DNA of 38,029 bases from Deltaproteobacteria bacterium (GCA_016874795.1 VGTG01000043.1:1-38029), one strand, 5' to 3'. Shown: positions 1-9,224, numbered from the stretch's first letter. Made by a program: numbers and translations. Notes: generated from the sequence alone by a model not told the origin.

Positions 1-523
1 GATCGACGATGCCGGCCGCGACCGCCTCCTCGCCGCCGAAGCGCTTCCCGGTCGCGATCACGCGGTGGACGGTACGGACGGGTAGACGCGCCTGCAGGAG
101 CGCCGTCATGCCGGGATGGAGCGGCACGCGCATGTCGACCTCGGGCATGCAGAAGAAGCCGCGATCGGCGCGCATCACCTGGAAGTCGTGCGCGATGGCC
201 ATCAGCGCGCCCGCGCCGAACGCGTGCCCGTTCACCGCGGCGACCGTCGTCGCGGGGAACGTCAAGATGCGCGCGAGCACCGCGAGGACCTCGGTCAGAT
301 AGTCGCTCGCGCCGCCGGAGCCGAGCGATCCCATGTGATCGAGGTCCAGGCCGTTCGAGTAGAACTTCCCCGTCCCCGTCGTGACGAGCGCCGCAGGCGA
401 GCCCGCGGACTCGACCTGTTCCAGTCCCTCGCGGAGCGCGTGCAGCACTGCGGGCGTGAAGCGGTTCTCGCCGGCGTCGAGCCGGAGGACGAAGACGTTC
501 CCTCGGCGTTCGAATCGGACCAT
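1..523 (-). CDS. Enoyl-CoA hydratase/isomerase family protein (3' end cut by window edge)
   Basis: About 174 residues are present, starting at ATG 523; the C-terminus lies outside the window. The reading frame shows the crotonase fold: GKFYSNGLDL (first oxyanion-hole strand), then NGHAFGAGALMAIAHDF (second oxyanion-hole loop and helix), then DRGFFCMPEVDM. The SNGLDL and MPEVDM blocks resemble plant and peroxisomal delta3,delta2-enoyl-CoA isomerases more than classical hydratases, so shifting a double bond during unsaturated fatty-acid oxidation is the likelier job; this is inference. The gene begins 40 bp after the stop of the LLM oxidoreductase on the same strand, so the two are probably co-transcribed. 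It is a typical cytosolic beta-oxidation enzyme, and reaction type cannot be fixed from this part alone. Confidence 0.85.
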   Translation of the reverse strand, partial: MVRFERRGNVFVLRLDAGENRFTPAVLHALREGLEQVESAGSPAALVTTGTGKFYSNGLDLDHMGSLGSGGASDYLTEVLAVLARILTFPATTVAAVNGHAFGAGALMAIAHDFQVMRADRGFFCMPEVDMRVPLHPGMTALLQARLPVRTVHRVIATGKRFGGEEAVAAGIVD

Positions 524-563
524 CCGCTTTCGCTCCTTCGTTGCCTCGACGGCCTGCGCGGTT

Positions 564-1493
564 TCAGGAGAAGTGCGGGACGACCTGCTTGCCGATCGCG
601 TCGACCTGCTCGAGGAGATCGTCGGCGCCCGCGACCGGAAAGAGCACGAACTTCGTGCAGCCCGCGTCGACGTAGCTCTGGACGCGCTCGAGGACCTCTT
701 CGCGCGTGCCGATCGCGGAGCGCTCGCGGAACGCTTCCGGCGGGATCGGCGCGCGACGCAGGAAACGCTCGGCGAGCTCGGCCGCGCGCCGTGCGTCGCG
801 CGACACGTGTGCGAGGATCAGGACGCCCGCCTCATCCGGCTCGATCGTCCGCCCGGTCTCCTGCGTGTATCCCTGCAGCTTCTTCATCCCGTCGGAGAAT
901 TCGCCCGGCGTGATGAACGACGGCATCCAGCCATCGCCGTACCGGGCGACGCGGCGGAGAGCGAGGTCGCTGTTGCCACCGATCCACACGTCGAGCGGTC
1001 CGCCGGCGGGACGCGGCTCGATCGTCACGTCGTCGAAGCGGTAGAACTTCCCCGCGTGGCTCACGTTCGGACCCGACCAGAGCTTGCGCAGCACCTCGAC
1101 GCCTTCGCGCATGCGGGCGCCGCGCTCGTCCCGCGGCACGCCGACCACGTCACTCTCTCGCGCATCGCCGCCGAGACCGACGGCGCAGATCACGCGCCGT
1201 CTCCCGCCGGTCAGGTGATCGAGCGAGGCGTAGATCTTCGCGACGTGGACCGGATCGCGCGACGGCATCGAGAGGACGCTCGGTCCCATCTTCACCCGGC
1301 GTGTCCGCGCCGCGAACAGCGCCATCAGGCAGTGCACGTCGAGGCTCGGCTGGCGCGAGACCGTGTGATCGCTCGGCCAGATCGAGTCGATGCCGAAGTC
1401 CTCGACGCGCTCGGCGAACGCGCAGATCTGCTCGGCGGTCGGCAGGTTGCCGCGCGCCACGCTGAAGCCGATTCCGATCTTGATCCCGCCCAC
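564..1493 (-). CDS. LLM-class flavin/F420-dependent oxidoreductase
   Basis: 309 residues, GTG start at 1493; an in-frame TAG four codons upstream rules out an earlier start. The protein has the TIM-barrel pattern of the bacterial luciferase-like monooxygenase superfamily: KIGIGFSVARG at the N-terminus, FGIDSIWPSDH, RDPVHVAKIYASLDHLTGGR and WIGGNSDLALRRVARYGDGW. The last two blocks are typical of members using coenzyme F420 or FMN. Substrate unknown. It heads a minus-strand unit with the enoyl-CoA hydratase/isomerase gene 40 bp downstream and is divergent from the membrane protein at 1568. Family assignment is firm; F420 versus FMN use is inferred from resemblance to the 'probable F420-dependent' subgroup. 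Confidence 0.9.
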   Translation of the reverse strand: MGGIKIGIGFSVARGNLPTAEQICAFAERVEDFGIDSIWPSDHTVSRQPSLDVHCLMALFAARTRRVKMGPSVLSMPSRDPVHVAKIYASLDHLTGGRRRVICAVGLGGDARESDVVGVPRDERGARMREGVEVLRKLWSGPNVSHAGKFYRFDDVTIEPRPAGGPLDVWIGGNSDLALRRVARYGDGWMPSFITPGEFSDGMKKLQGYTQETGRTIEPDEAGVLILAHVSRDARRAAELAERFLRRAPIPPEAFRERSAIGTREEVLERVQSYVDAGCTKFVLFPVAGADDLLEQVDAIGKQVVPHFS

Positions 1494-1567
1494 GGCGAAG
1501 TCTGCCTAGCACACGTCCGCTTCCCTTGCGGAAGGGACGGGGCGACCGACACAATGGGCCTTCGGCG

Positions 1568-3793
1568 ATGACCGCCCTGCCCTCTCGCGCGCCGCCGGCG
1601 CGAGCGTCCCGCGTGGCGCTCCTCGCCGTCGTCGCCGCACTCGTCTTCGCCGTGGCGACGCCTTGGGTCCTTCGCCCGTGGTTCCTCGCCGACGACGAGC
1701 TGCCGGCCAGCGACTTGACGCTCGGCACGATGGAGGACACGGACCTCCTCCTGAACGCGTGGATCCTCGCGTGGATCGCGCGCGCCGCGACGTCGTCCCC
1801 GGGCGAGATCTTCGCCGGCAACATCTTCCACCCCGCGCCGAACGCGGTCGCCGGCTCGGAGAACATGCTCGCGCACCTTCCGGTCTCGGCGCCGGTGTGG
1901 ATGGCGACGAAAAGCGCGCTCGCGGTGCTGAAGGCGGTCGTCTTCGAGAGCTTCGTCCTCTCGGGGCTCGCGATGTGGGCGTTCGTGTACTTCCACACGA
2001 GAAGCTTCGCGGCGGCGCTCGTCGCGGGAGCCGCGTTCACGCTCGCGCCGTGGCGCGTGCAGAACGTGCCGCATCCGCAGTACCTCGGCATCCAGTGGAT
2101 TCCACTGGCGCTGCTCGGCGTCGACCTGTGGATCGAGCGACGACGCCTCGCGGCGCTCGCCCTGCTCGCGGCGTCCCTCGCGCTGCAAGCGCTCGCGAGC
2201 CTCTATCTCGGCTACTTCGCCTTTCTCCTGGTTCCCGTGTACGCGCTCGTCCGGCTCGCCGACGTGCGCGAGGAGCGCGGACGAGCGGCGCTGGGACTGC
2301 TCGCCGGCGGCGCCGCAGGCGCCCTCGCCGCGGCACCGGTCGCGATCCCGTACTGGATGGCGCGCGCACAGGGGATGATCCCGGCGTACGAGGTGGCGGC
2401 GTGGGGCGATTGGTCGTTCAAGCCGTGGTGGTACGTCGGCGCTCCGTTCCTCCACCGTGCCGGCGCGGTCGTGCTCGCGATCGTCGCTCTCGATCTCGTG
2501 ATCCGCGCGGTGCGCCGCGTCCGCGGCGCGCAGGTCCTCGAGACGTGGCGTTGCGAGCGCGCGCTCTGGATCGTCGCGGCGATCGCGGCGATCCTCTCCG
2601 CCGGTCCCTCGCTCCGCCTTCCCGGCGGGCTCTCGATCCCGACGCCGTACACGCTTCTCGCGGAGATCGTCCCCGGGTTCGCCGTCGTGCGCGGCCCCGG
2701 ACGGTTCTTCATGATCGTGCTCGTCTGCCTGTGCGCGATCGCGGGCCTCGCCTTCGCGCGCTGGTCGGCGGGATGGACGGCGAAGCGCGCGACGGCCGCC
2801 GCGCTCGCCGCCGTCGTCGCGTGCGCGCTCGTCGCCGCGCCGCGTCCCGCACGGACGATGTCGGCGCAGCTCGGGACGAGCACGCCCGACGTGTACGACT
2901 GGCTCCGCGATCACGCGGGCAACGACGCCGTGCTCGAGCTGCCGGCCGCAGCGACCGACCACGACGTCGTCGGCAATCGACGGAACGCGGCCTACATGCT
3001 CGCGAGCACGCAGCACTGGCGGCCGATCCTGAACGGCGTGACCGGACACAATCCGCCGATCGCGCGCTTCTACAACGCGATCACGCGGCGGCTGCCCGAT
3101 CCCGAAGCGCTCGGTCTCCTCGTCGACGTGGTCGACGTGCGCTGGATCGTCCTGCATCGCGACGCGCTCCTGCCGCACGAGCAGGCGCTCTGGAAGAACG
3201 TCGACGCGGAGGGCCTCGCGCCGGTCGCGCAGATCGGCGAAGCGGAGGTCTTCCGGGTGACGCGCCCGCCGGAGCGGGACTGGCGCAAGGCTCTCCTCGC
3301 CGCGATGACGGGACCGCAGGAGAAGACGTTCGACGGCATCTCGACCGCGCCGCTCGGCGAAGCGTGTCGTGCCGCGCGGATCCTCTCCGTCGACGCACCG
3401 GAGGTGATCGCGATGGTCCCCGTGCCGCTGCCGGTCGCGGTCGAGCTCGAGAACGAGAGCGAATGCCGCTGGCCGACCCTCGGCGTGCACGCGCGCGGCC
3501 TCGTCGGCTTGACGTACCGCTGGACCGATCCCGACGGGCAGCCTTTCGTCTATCCGCCGGCGCCGTTCTCGCCGTTCGTCGCCACCGTCGAGCCGAAGGA
3601 GAAGGTTCGCGACACGCTCGTCGTCGTCCCGCCGTCCGGACGCGACGGGCTCTGGCGGCTCGAGGTCGAGCTCGTGCAGTGGGGCGAGGCCGCGCCGCTC
3701 GCATCGCGTACGGTCTCGGTCGAGGTGCGTTCGTTCCGCGACGAAGCGCCGTCCGGCCCCGATCCCTATCCCGAGCCGCCCGCTCCGAGCTGA
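1568..3793 (+). CDS. Polytopic membrane protein, glycosyltransferase-C/YfhO-like, with C-terminal Ig-like domain
   Basis: 741 residues from ATG 1568 (an in-frame ATG at 1526 exists but lies in the tight divergent spacer). A signal-anchor helix is followed by an acidic loop (DLTLGTMEDTD) and about ten hydrophobic helices to roughly residue 430, then a long soluble part. This layout fits GT-C-fold glycosyltransferases or YfhO-like proteins working with lipid-linked sugars at the periplasmic face. The last ~110 residues (VAVELENESECRWPTLGV onward) look like an Ig-like beta-sandwich of the NBR1 type. The protein is a clear paralogue of the one at 6984-9224: PTPYTLLAEIVPGF and VDVRWIVLHRD match SPYVLLQEWVPGF and VDVGWILVHRD there. 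Its 3' end overlaps the convergent membrane-protein gene by 28 bp. Donor and acceptor are unknown. Confidence 0.85.
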   Translation: MTALPSRAPPARASRVALLAVVAALVFAVATPWVLRPWFLADDELPASDLTLGTMEDTDLLLNAWILAWIARAATSSPGEIFAGNIFHPAPNAVAGSENMLAHLPVSAPVWMATKSALAVLKAVVFESFVLSGLAMWAFVYFHTRSFAAALVAGAAFTLAPWRVQNVPHPQYLGIQWIPLALLGVDLWIERRRLAALALLAASLALQALASLYLGYFAFLLVPVYALVRLADVREERGRAALGLLAGGAAGALAAAPVAIPYWMARAQGMIPAYEVAAWGDWSFKPWWYVGAPFLHRAGAVVLAIVALDLVIRAVRRVRGAQVLETWRCERALWIVAAIAAILSAGPSLRLPGGLSIPTPYTLLAEIVPGFAVVRGPGRFFMIVLVCLCAIAGLAFARWSAGWTAKRATAAALAAVVACALVAAPRPARTMSAQLGTSTPDVYDWLRDHAGNDAVLELPAAATDHDVVGNRRNAAYMLASTQHWRPILNGVTGHNPPIARFYNAITRRLPDPEALGLLVDVVDVRWIVLHRDALLPHEQALWKNVDAEGLAPVAQIGEAEVFRVTRPPERDWRKALLAAMTGPQEKTFDGISTAPLGEACRAARILSVDAPEVIAMVPVPLPVAVELENESECRWPTLGVHARGLVGLTYRWTDPDGQPFVYPPAPFSPFVATVEPKEKVRDTLVVVPPSGRDGLWRLEVELVQWGEAAPLASRTVSVEVRSFRDEAPSGPDPYPEPPAPS

Positions 3794-6063
3794 GGCGCGA
3801 ACCTCCGCACCGGCGCCGCCGACTCGATCCGCGGATCCTCGAAGCCGGCGATCTCCGGACCGCCGGGCTTCCAGGCGAGCGCCTCCGTCGAGAAGACGAT
3901 CTCGATCGGCTTCCCCGCCCACGCGGTGAGATCAACGTCGAGCGGCGTCCAGAGGCGATCCTTCGGCCGCGCGTACACGTCCTTCTCCACGTCGAGCAGG
4001 ACGTCATCGCGGCCTTCGCTGCGCACCGCGACGCGGAGACGGACGGGGAACGGCCCGAGGCTCTGCCAGAGATCCGGATGAACGCCGGCGCGAAGGCGAA
4101 GGCGCGCGCCGGCCGGGACCGCGAGCGGAATCGCGACCTCGCTCCCGCCGCCTTCGCCCGGCGTGACGTGCAGCACGCGCGGGGTGAGCGGCCAGGTCGC
4201 GACGCCGGCGACCTCGCCGACCGTCGCGTCGCTCGTCTCGCCCGCACGCGCGCGGCGCGCTCGCGCGCTCTCGAGATCGTCCGTCAAGCGGCGCACACCT
4301 CTCGCGACGTCCTCCGCCGCGGGCGCGCGCGGCTCGCCGAGGCCGCAGATCAGGCGCTCCGGAGCCGGCCCGACGACCTCCGCGAGCTCGTAGTTCTCGG
4401 CGAGGTACTCGTAGAGCTCCGGTACGTTGAACTGCGGCCGCGGTGCGAACGGGGTGTGCAGGAAGACGTACACGATGCTCGCGTCCGGATGCTCGCGGAG
4501 CTGCGCCAGGATCTGCTGATCGCGATCCGCGTACGCGTCGCGCGGCCAGAGCCAGATGAAGCGACCGAGCGTCGGACGGTCGGCGAGGAAGCTCAGGACC
4601 GGCAAGCACGGCACGACGAGCACGGGCCGGTCTACGGGCGTGCGCGCGAGCGCCTCGATCATGCCCGAGTAGGTCGCCGCGTCCTCGGACCGCACCCAGA
4701 CGGTCCCGCGCTCGCCCGCGACCGGCGTCGAGTAGGTCTCGACGGCGCCGAGCGCGAGTCGCAGCGAGGCGAAGAGGTACGCGATGCCCGCCGTCGCGAG
4801 CGCGCCGATCGCGACCCGCCTCGTGCCGCCGCGGAGCCAGGAGACGAGATCGACGAGCTGCCGCGTCGCCATCGGCACGAAGGGAACGAGCAGGATCGAG
4901 AGGTGGATCCAGTCGCGCGGCTTCGAGAACGCCGCCCACATGCAGCCGGCCCAGACGAGCTGCACGGCGCGCGCCGCGACGTCACGCCCCTCCTCCGGAT
5001 GCGCGCGAAGGCGACGCCAGCCGCGCACGACCGCGACGAGCTCGATGATCAGGGCGAGATAAGGAAGTCGATAGCCACCCTTCAGGACGAGCTCGAGAAG
5101 GTTCGTCTCGCGAACGACCCAGCTTCCGAGGACGTCCCGCCAGTGCAGGTCCCAGAGGAGCCCGGGCATCCAGCTGAAGAGAAAACGACGCACCTCGGGG
5201 TCCTGCCCCGCCAGCGGGAAGAGCGGCGGCATGTCGAGGTAATCGCCGGCCGCGGGACCGCCGCCGCTGTCGTAGAGCGGATTCAGGAAGATCGGGTCGT
5301 AGAGCGTCTGCCAGAGGTACGGTCCGAGCGCTCCATGGACCGCGAACCAGGCGCACGCGACGAGGAACGGCGCGGCGCCGGCGACGACGAGCGCGACGAG
5401 TGGCTTCCCGCTCTCGGGCTCGCCGCCGGCTCGCCGTCGCACGCGCAGGCCGACGAGCAAAGCCGCGAGGCACGCGATCGATCCGAAGGCGCCGGAGTCC
5501 TGCTTCGTCACGAAGGCGAGGCCGACGAGAATGCCGGCCGCGATCGCGTGCGAAACACGTGCGGGCCGCTCCGCACGCAGCACGAGGAACGCCGCGGTCA
5601 CGAGCGCGAACCCGATCGTCGCGTAGTGCAGCATGTGGAAGTGCGGCCACGTCCACAGGCGAAACGCGATCAGCCAGAGCGCCGCGAGGGCCGCGGCGGT
5701 GCGTCCGGTGAGACGACGCGTCAAGAGATAGATCGCAGCGACGACGCCGGAGAAGATGAGGAGCATCGCCCAGCGGCCGACTTCGAAGTGCTCGCCGAAG
5801 AGCGCGAGCAACGCCGCCGTCGCGTAGAAGCCGAACGGACCCGCGATGTGGTTCGAGTCGAGGTAGAGAACGTGCCCGTCGAGGATGTTGGCGCCGATCT
5901 GGAGGACGTGCCACTCGTCGCAGCCGCCGGCGCTGCGGTAGAGCAGCGGCTGGTGCACGAGCGCCGCGAGAAGGCCGAGAGCGGCGGCGATCCAGCCGTC
6001 GGCCGCGCTCGCCGGCTCCCCTCCCGCTCCCGAAGGTGCGCCGCGGACGCTCGCTTCGCTCAC
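3766..6063 (-). CDS. Integral membrane glycosyltransferase (GT-C/RgtA-like) with periplasmic beta-sandwich tail
   Basis: 765 residues. The start is set at GTG 6063, where GTGA overlaps the stop of the upstream LLM gene by 4 bp; the same frame stays open further upstream but there only reads antisense-like Arg-rich sequence inside the LLM gene. The N-terminal half has about ten membrane helices, with GGCDEWHVLQIGANILDG after the first, the usual place of the acidic catalytic residues of GT-C/PMT enzymes. FVTKQDSGAFG and SKPRDWIHLSILLVPFVP are typical loops. The last ~180 residues form a soluble domain (LWTPLDVDLTAWAGKPIEIV), a jelly-roll pattern often fused to such enzymes. Likely it transfers a sugar from a polyprenyl carrier to a surface glycan or protein; the target is unknown. 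The overlap suggests translational coupling with the LLM oxidoreductase. Confidence 0.82.
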   Translation of the reverse strand: MSEASVRGAPSGAGGEPASAADGWIAAALGLLAALVHQPLLYRSAGGCDEWHVLQIGANILDGHVLYLDSNHIAGPFGFYATAALLALFGEHFEVGRWAMLLIFSGVVAAIYLLTRRLTGRTAAALAALWLIAFRLWTWPHFHMLHYATIGFALVTAAFLVLRAERPARVSHAIAAGILVGLAFVTKQDSGAFGSIACLAALLVGLRVRRRAGGEPESGKPLVALVVAGAAPFLVACAWFAVHGALGPYLWQTLYDPIFLNPLYDSGGGPAAGDYLDMPPLFPLAGQDPEVRRFLFSWMPGLLWDLHWRDVLGSWVVRETNLLELVLKGGYRLPYLALIIELVAVVRGWRRLRAHPEEGRDVAARAVQLVWAGCMWAAFSKPRDWIHLSILLVPFVPMATRQLVDLVSWLRGGTRRVAIGALATAGIAYLFASLRLALGAVETYSTPVAGERGTVWVRSEDAATYSGMIEALARTPVDRPVLVVPCLPVLSFLADRPTLGRFIWLWPRDAYADRDQQILAQLREHPDASIVYVFLHTPFAPRPQFNVPELYEYLAENYELAEVVGPAPERLICGLGEPRAPAAEDVARGVRRLTDDLESARARRARAGETSDATVGEVAGVATWPLTPRVLHVTPGEGGGSEVAIPLAVPAGARLRLRAGVHPDLWQSLGPFPVRLRVAVRSEGRDDVLLDVEKDVYARPKDRLWTPLDVDLTAWAGKPIEIVFSTEALAWKPGGPEIAGFEDPRIESAAPVRRFAPQLGAGGSG

Positions 6064-6932
6064 ACGATCTCGGCGACCCGTTCGAGCTGGTCGAGAGTCG
6101 CGCTCGTCGGAACGAGGATGAGCTCGTCGGCGCCGGCGTCCTTCACCTGCCCGAAGATCTCGCGCAGCGCGAAGGCGGAGGTCGCTCGGCACGTCGGGGC
6201 AATCGCGCTCGCGACCTCCTTCCCGAGGAAGCCGAGGTAGCGGCCGACGTAGTCGTCCATCTGCCCGCGCGCGTTCGGCCCGAGGGAGTACCAGCAGCTC
6301 GTCACGAGACGCGGCGGCTTCGTTCGGCCCTCCTCGCGCCACGCGGAGCGCGCGACCTCGAACGCGCTCGCGATCTCGTCCTGTGCCGGTCCGAAGCTGA
6401 AGCCGCAGAGACCGTCCGCCCAGCGCGCCGCGCGACGGATCGACTTCGGCATCAGCGAGCCCGCGAGGATCTCGGGTCCGCCCTCCTGCACGGGTCGCGG
6501 TCCGATCGGCGCGGCGTTTCCTTCGATCGGCTCGCCCGCCCACGAGCGACGGAGAAGTGCGACCTGCTCCTCCATGCGCGCGAGGCGGCGTCCGAACGAC
6601 GCACCGACGGCCTTGTAGTCCTCCTCGCGACCGCCGACGCCGACGCCGACCGAGAGCCGTCCGCCGGAGAGCACGTCGAGCGTCGCGAGCTGCTTCGCGA
6701 TCAGGCCCGTACTGTGCATCGGCAGGACGACGACCGTGAGCGCGAGCCGGATCCGCTCGGTCACCGACGCCGCGGCGGCCATCGTCATCAGGAGCTCCTG
6801 GTTCGGGTACGTGATGCGCTCGCCGCCGGCGAGCGACGAGAACGGACCCGCGTCGGTCGCGCGCATCCAGGCGAGGAGGTCTTCGCGGCGGAGGCCGGAG
6901 ACCATCGTCGGCAACGTCATGCCGATTTCCAT
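6060..6932 (-). CDS. LLM-class flavin/F420-dependent oxidoreductase (second copy)
   Basis: 290 residues, ATG start at 6932. Family blocks: MEIGMTLPTMVSGL at the N-terminus, ERITYPNQELLMTMAAAASV, TGLIAKQLATLDVLSGGRLS (the conserved 'LSGGR' loop) and GVGVGGREEDY. It is only distantly similar to the copy at 564-1493, so this is not a recent duplication. The stop overlaps the GTG start of the downstream membrane glycosyltransferase by 4 bp, an unexpected partner for an F420/FMN oxidoreductase. The physiological substrate is not evident. It could be an F420-dependent dehydrogenase or a monooxygenase of the alkanal type; the sequence does not decide. Confidence 0.88.
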   Translation of the reverse strand: MEIGMTLPTMVSGLRREDLLAWMRATDAGPFSSLAGGERITYPNQELLMTMAAAASVTERIRLALTVVVLPMHSTGLIAKQLATLDVLSGGRLSVGVGVGGREEDYKAVGASFGRRLARMEEQVALLRRSWAGEPIEGNAAPIGPRPVQEGGPEILAGSLMPKSIRRAARWADGLCGFSFGPAQDEIASAFEVARSAWREEGRTKPPRLVTSCWYSLGPNARGQMDDYVGRYLGFLGKEVASAIAPTCRATSAFALREIFGQVKDAGADELILVPTSATLDQLERVAEIV

Positions 6933-6983
6933 GCGGCGACTCTAGCGGGTTCGGAAGACGGTTTCCTCCGGAAGCGGGCTCCT

Positions 6984-9224
6984 TCATTCGCCTTCGCAGA
7001 TGAGATCACCGTCGCGGTTCGCGTAGCCCTTCGCGCATCGCTGCGAGCGGCGCGTCTCGCGCAAGCCGCCCTTCCCGTCCGCGCAGGTACATGCGAGCGT
7101 CGTACCGTCCCACGTGCAGGCGCCGCAGCTCTCCCAGTACGAGCCCGGCGGACCGTCCGCGAGGCGCGGAGCGGCGCGGATCGGGATCTCGAGAGCGGAA
7201 ACGCCGCACTCCTCGAGGAAGCCGTCACCGACCTGCAGGAGACGCACGAAGAGCCGATAGTCGCCTGCCGCCTTCGGGACCTTCACGAGGAGCATCGTCT
7301 TCACGGAGCCGCCCGGCGGAACGTCCTGCAGGAGCGGCTCGGATTCGGCGACGCACGGCTCGCCCGCGAAGCCGAAGCAGGCCATCGCGCGTACGAGGTG
7401 CCGCGGCACGAAGCCGAGGCCCGGCCACGTGCGCTCGCCACGATTCTCGATCGTGACCTTCACCGGAAGCGCGGACCCCGCGGGCTGGACGCCGTAGATC
7501 GGGGCCGTGAGGCGGATCTCGCCCGGACACGCCTCGCCGATCGGCTCGAGCGGGATTCCGCCGAGCGTCCGCTCCGTGTCGAACAGGTGCGCCCGCGCAT
7601 CGCTCACGCTTCGCCGCCCGACCCGCACGAGGAGATCGCCGCCGAAGCTTCTTTCGATCTCGAGCCCTTCGGGAAGCGCTCCGTCCCACGCCTTGCCACC
7701 GTCGGGAATTTGATCGCGGTGCACGAGGATCCACCCGACGTCGACGGCGTCGGTCAGCTGCGCGAAGGACTCCTCTCTCGGCAGCCCCATTCCTCGCCAA
7801 ACGAGATACGTCGCGCTGTCCGGGCTGTAGGCGCTGTACCCCTGGACGATCGGAAGCCAGTGGAACGTGCTCAGGTACATGCGACGCGCCGCTTCGAGGA
7901 AGCCCCTCGGCGGGAGCTCGAGCAGCGGACGTCCCTCGCCGTGCTCGGCGAGCCAGTGGTACGCCTCGCCGACCTCGGCTCCGGAAGGACGCCGATGCAT
8001 CTCGTTCTTCGGAAGCGGCGCGTACGAAGCGAGCGTGAGCGCCGCGATCGCGAGCGCACCCGCCCACGCGGCGCGCGGCGGTCGCGCGCGCAGGAGACGC
8101 TCGGCTCCGAGTGCGGCGAGGAGCGCCAAGCCGAGCTGCGCGACGAAGAGGAAGCGCCGCGTGCTGCGAATCGCGCCGAAGCCGGGAACCCACTCTTGCA
8201 GGAGGACGTACGGGCTCGCGAAGCGCTGGCCCTCGATCAGGATCGCGGGCCCGAGCGCGAGGAACGTCCCGAGCACGAGGAGCGCGATCGCCAGAATGCG
8301 CGGCCACCGAGCGCCGCTCCACGGCGGCGCGAGCGCCGCGATCGCGAGCGCCGTTCCGATCCAGCCGATGCCGCCGCCGAGGAGATGCTGCGCAACCGCC
8401 GCGTTCGCGATCTGCGGCGACAGGCCGAAGGACGGCAGACCCTCTGCGCCGTACGAGGGAATCAAACCCCAGCTTCGGAGCCAGACGTAGGGAAGGCTCG
8501 CGAGGAGGAACGGCGCCGCAGCTGCGGCGAGCGCCACGCCGAGACCGCGCACGCGACGTCCGTCGAGCCGCGCGCGCCAGCGGTAGAGCGCGAGCGGCAG
8601 GTACGCGGCGTACGCGAACGCCGAGCCGTACGCGAGATAGAACGAGCAGAGCATCTGCAGCCCGAGCGCGACCGCGAGGCCGACCGCATGACGCGTCCGC
8701 CCGCGCTCGAGCCAGAGCTCCGTGCAGAGCAGGGCGAGCGGCAAGTAGCCGACGCCGAGCACGTGGAAGTGGTGGAGCGTCTCGAGGCGCGCCGGATAGA
8801 AGGCGTAGAGGAGCCCGCCGAGGAACGCGGCGGGCGCCGATACGAAGCGCCGCGCGAGGAGGAAGAGCCCGATCCCGCAGAGCGGATGCAGGAGGAAGAC
8901 CACGGCGTTCGTCGCGAGCACCGGATTTCCGGTCGCGAGATAGAACGGTGCGAAGAGCGGCACCCAGCCGAGGAAGTGCTCGGAGTAAGCGAGCGCGAAC
9001 GGCGCCGGGTAGAACGCATTCGCGTGGAAGAGGTTCCACGGCGCCGTGAGAAGCGCGTGCGTGTCCCACGCGAGGCTCCAGACGATCAGGTAGACGTCCG
9101 CGTGGACGAGGCGGCTCTCGCCCGCGCCGTAGAGAAGGTGCGTCGACGCGAGCTGCGGCAGCGGCCAGAGCCACCATGCCGTCACGACCGAGTACGCGAG
9201 GAAGACGCCCGCCGCGCGGCCCAT
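6984..9224 (-). CDS. Polytopic membrane protein (paralogue of the gene at 1568) with Ig-like domain and C-terminal CVNH-like module
   Basis: 746 residues, ATG 9224. About eleven membrane helices occupy residues 5-410; then comes a soluble region with LLELPPRGFLEAARR, a segment VDVGWILVHRD shared with the paralogue, and an Ig-like domain (VTIENRGERTWPGLGFVPRH). Residues ~695-746 form a six-cysteine tail (SYWESCGACTWDGTTLACTC, then Cys730 and ICEG near the end) matching the spacing of cyanovirin-N homology repeats: a Ser-Tyr-x-x-Ser-Cys start, a central Thr-Leu-x-Cys-x-Cys and a final Asn-x-Asp-Gly-x-Leu-x-Cys. CVNH domains bind oligomannose glycans, so the protein may recognise the glycan it builds or a host/fungal glycan (inference). 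The paralogue at 1568 lacks this tail. Confidence 0.85.
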   Translation of the reverse strand: MGRAAGVFLAYSVVTAWWLWPLPQLASTHLLYGAGESRLVHADVYLIVWSLAWDTHALLTAPWNLFHANAFYPAPFALAYSEHFLGWVPLFAPFYLATGNPVLATNAVVFLLHPLCGIGLFLLARRFVSAPAAFLGGLLYAFYPARLETLHHFHVLGVGYLPLALLCTELWLERGRTRHAVGLAVALGLQMLCSFYLAYGSAFAYAAYLPLALYRWRARLDGRRVRGLGVALAAAAAPFLLASLPYVWLRSWGLIPSYGAEGLPSFGLSPQIANAAVAQHLLGGGIGWIGTALAIAALAPPWSGARWPRILAIALLVLGTFLALGPAILIEGQRFASPYVLLQEWVPGFGAIRSTRRFLFVAQLGLALLAALGAERLLRARPPRAAWAGALAIAALTLASYAPLPKNEMHRRPSGAEVGEAYHWLAEHGEGRPLLELPPRGFLEAARRMYLSTFHWLPIVQGYSAYSPDSATYLVWRGMGLPREESFAQLTDAVDVGWILVHRDQIPDGGKAWDGALPEGLEIERSFGGDLLVRVGRRSVSDARAHLFDTERTLGGIPLEPIGEACPGEIRLTAPIYGVQPAGSALPVKVTIENRGERTWPGLGFVPRHLVRAMACFGFAGEPCVAESEPLLQDVPPGGSVKTMLLVKVPKAAGDYRLFVRLLQVGDGFLEECGVSALEIPIRAAPRLADGPPGSYWESCGACTWDGTTLACTCADGKGGLRETRRSQRCAKGYANRDGDLICEGE

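Noticed and set aside
1663-6240. A 1525-codon open frame on the plus strand
   Set aside because: It is almost wholly Arg/Ala/Gly/Pro and crosses two well-supported genes on opposite strands; long open shadow frames are normal in 70% GC DNA.
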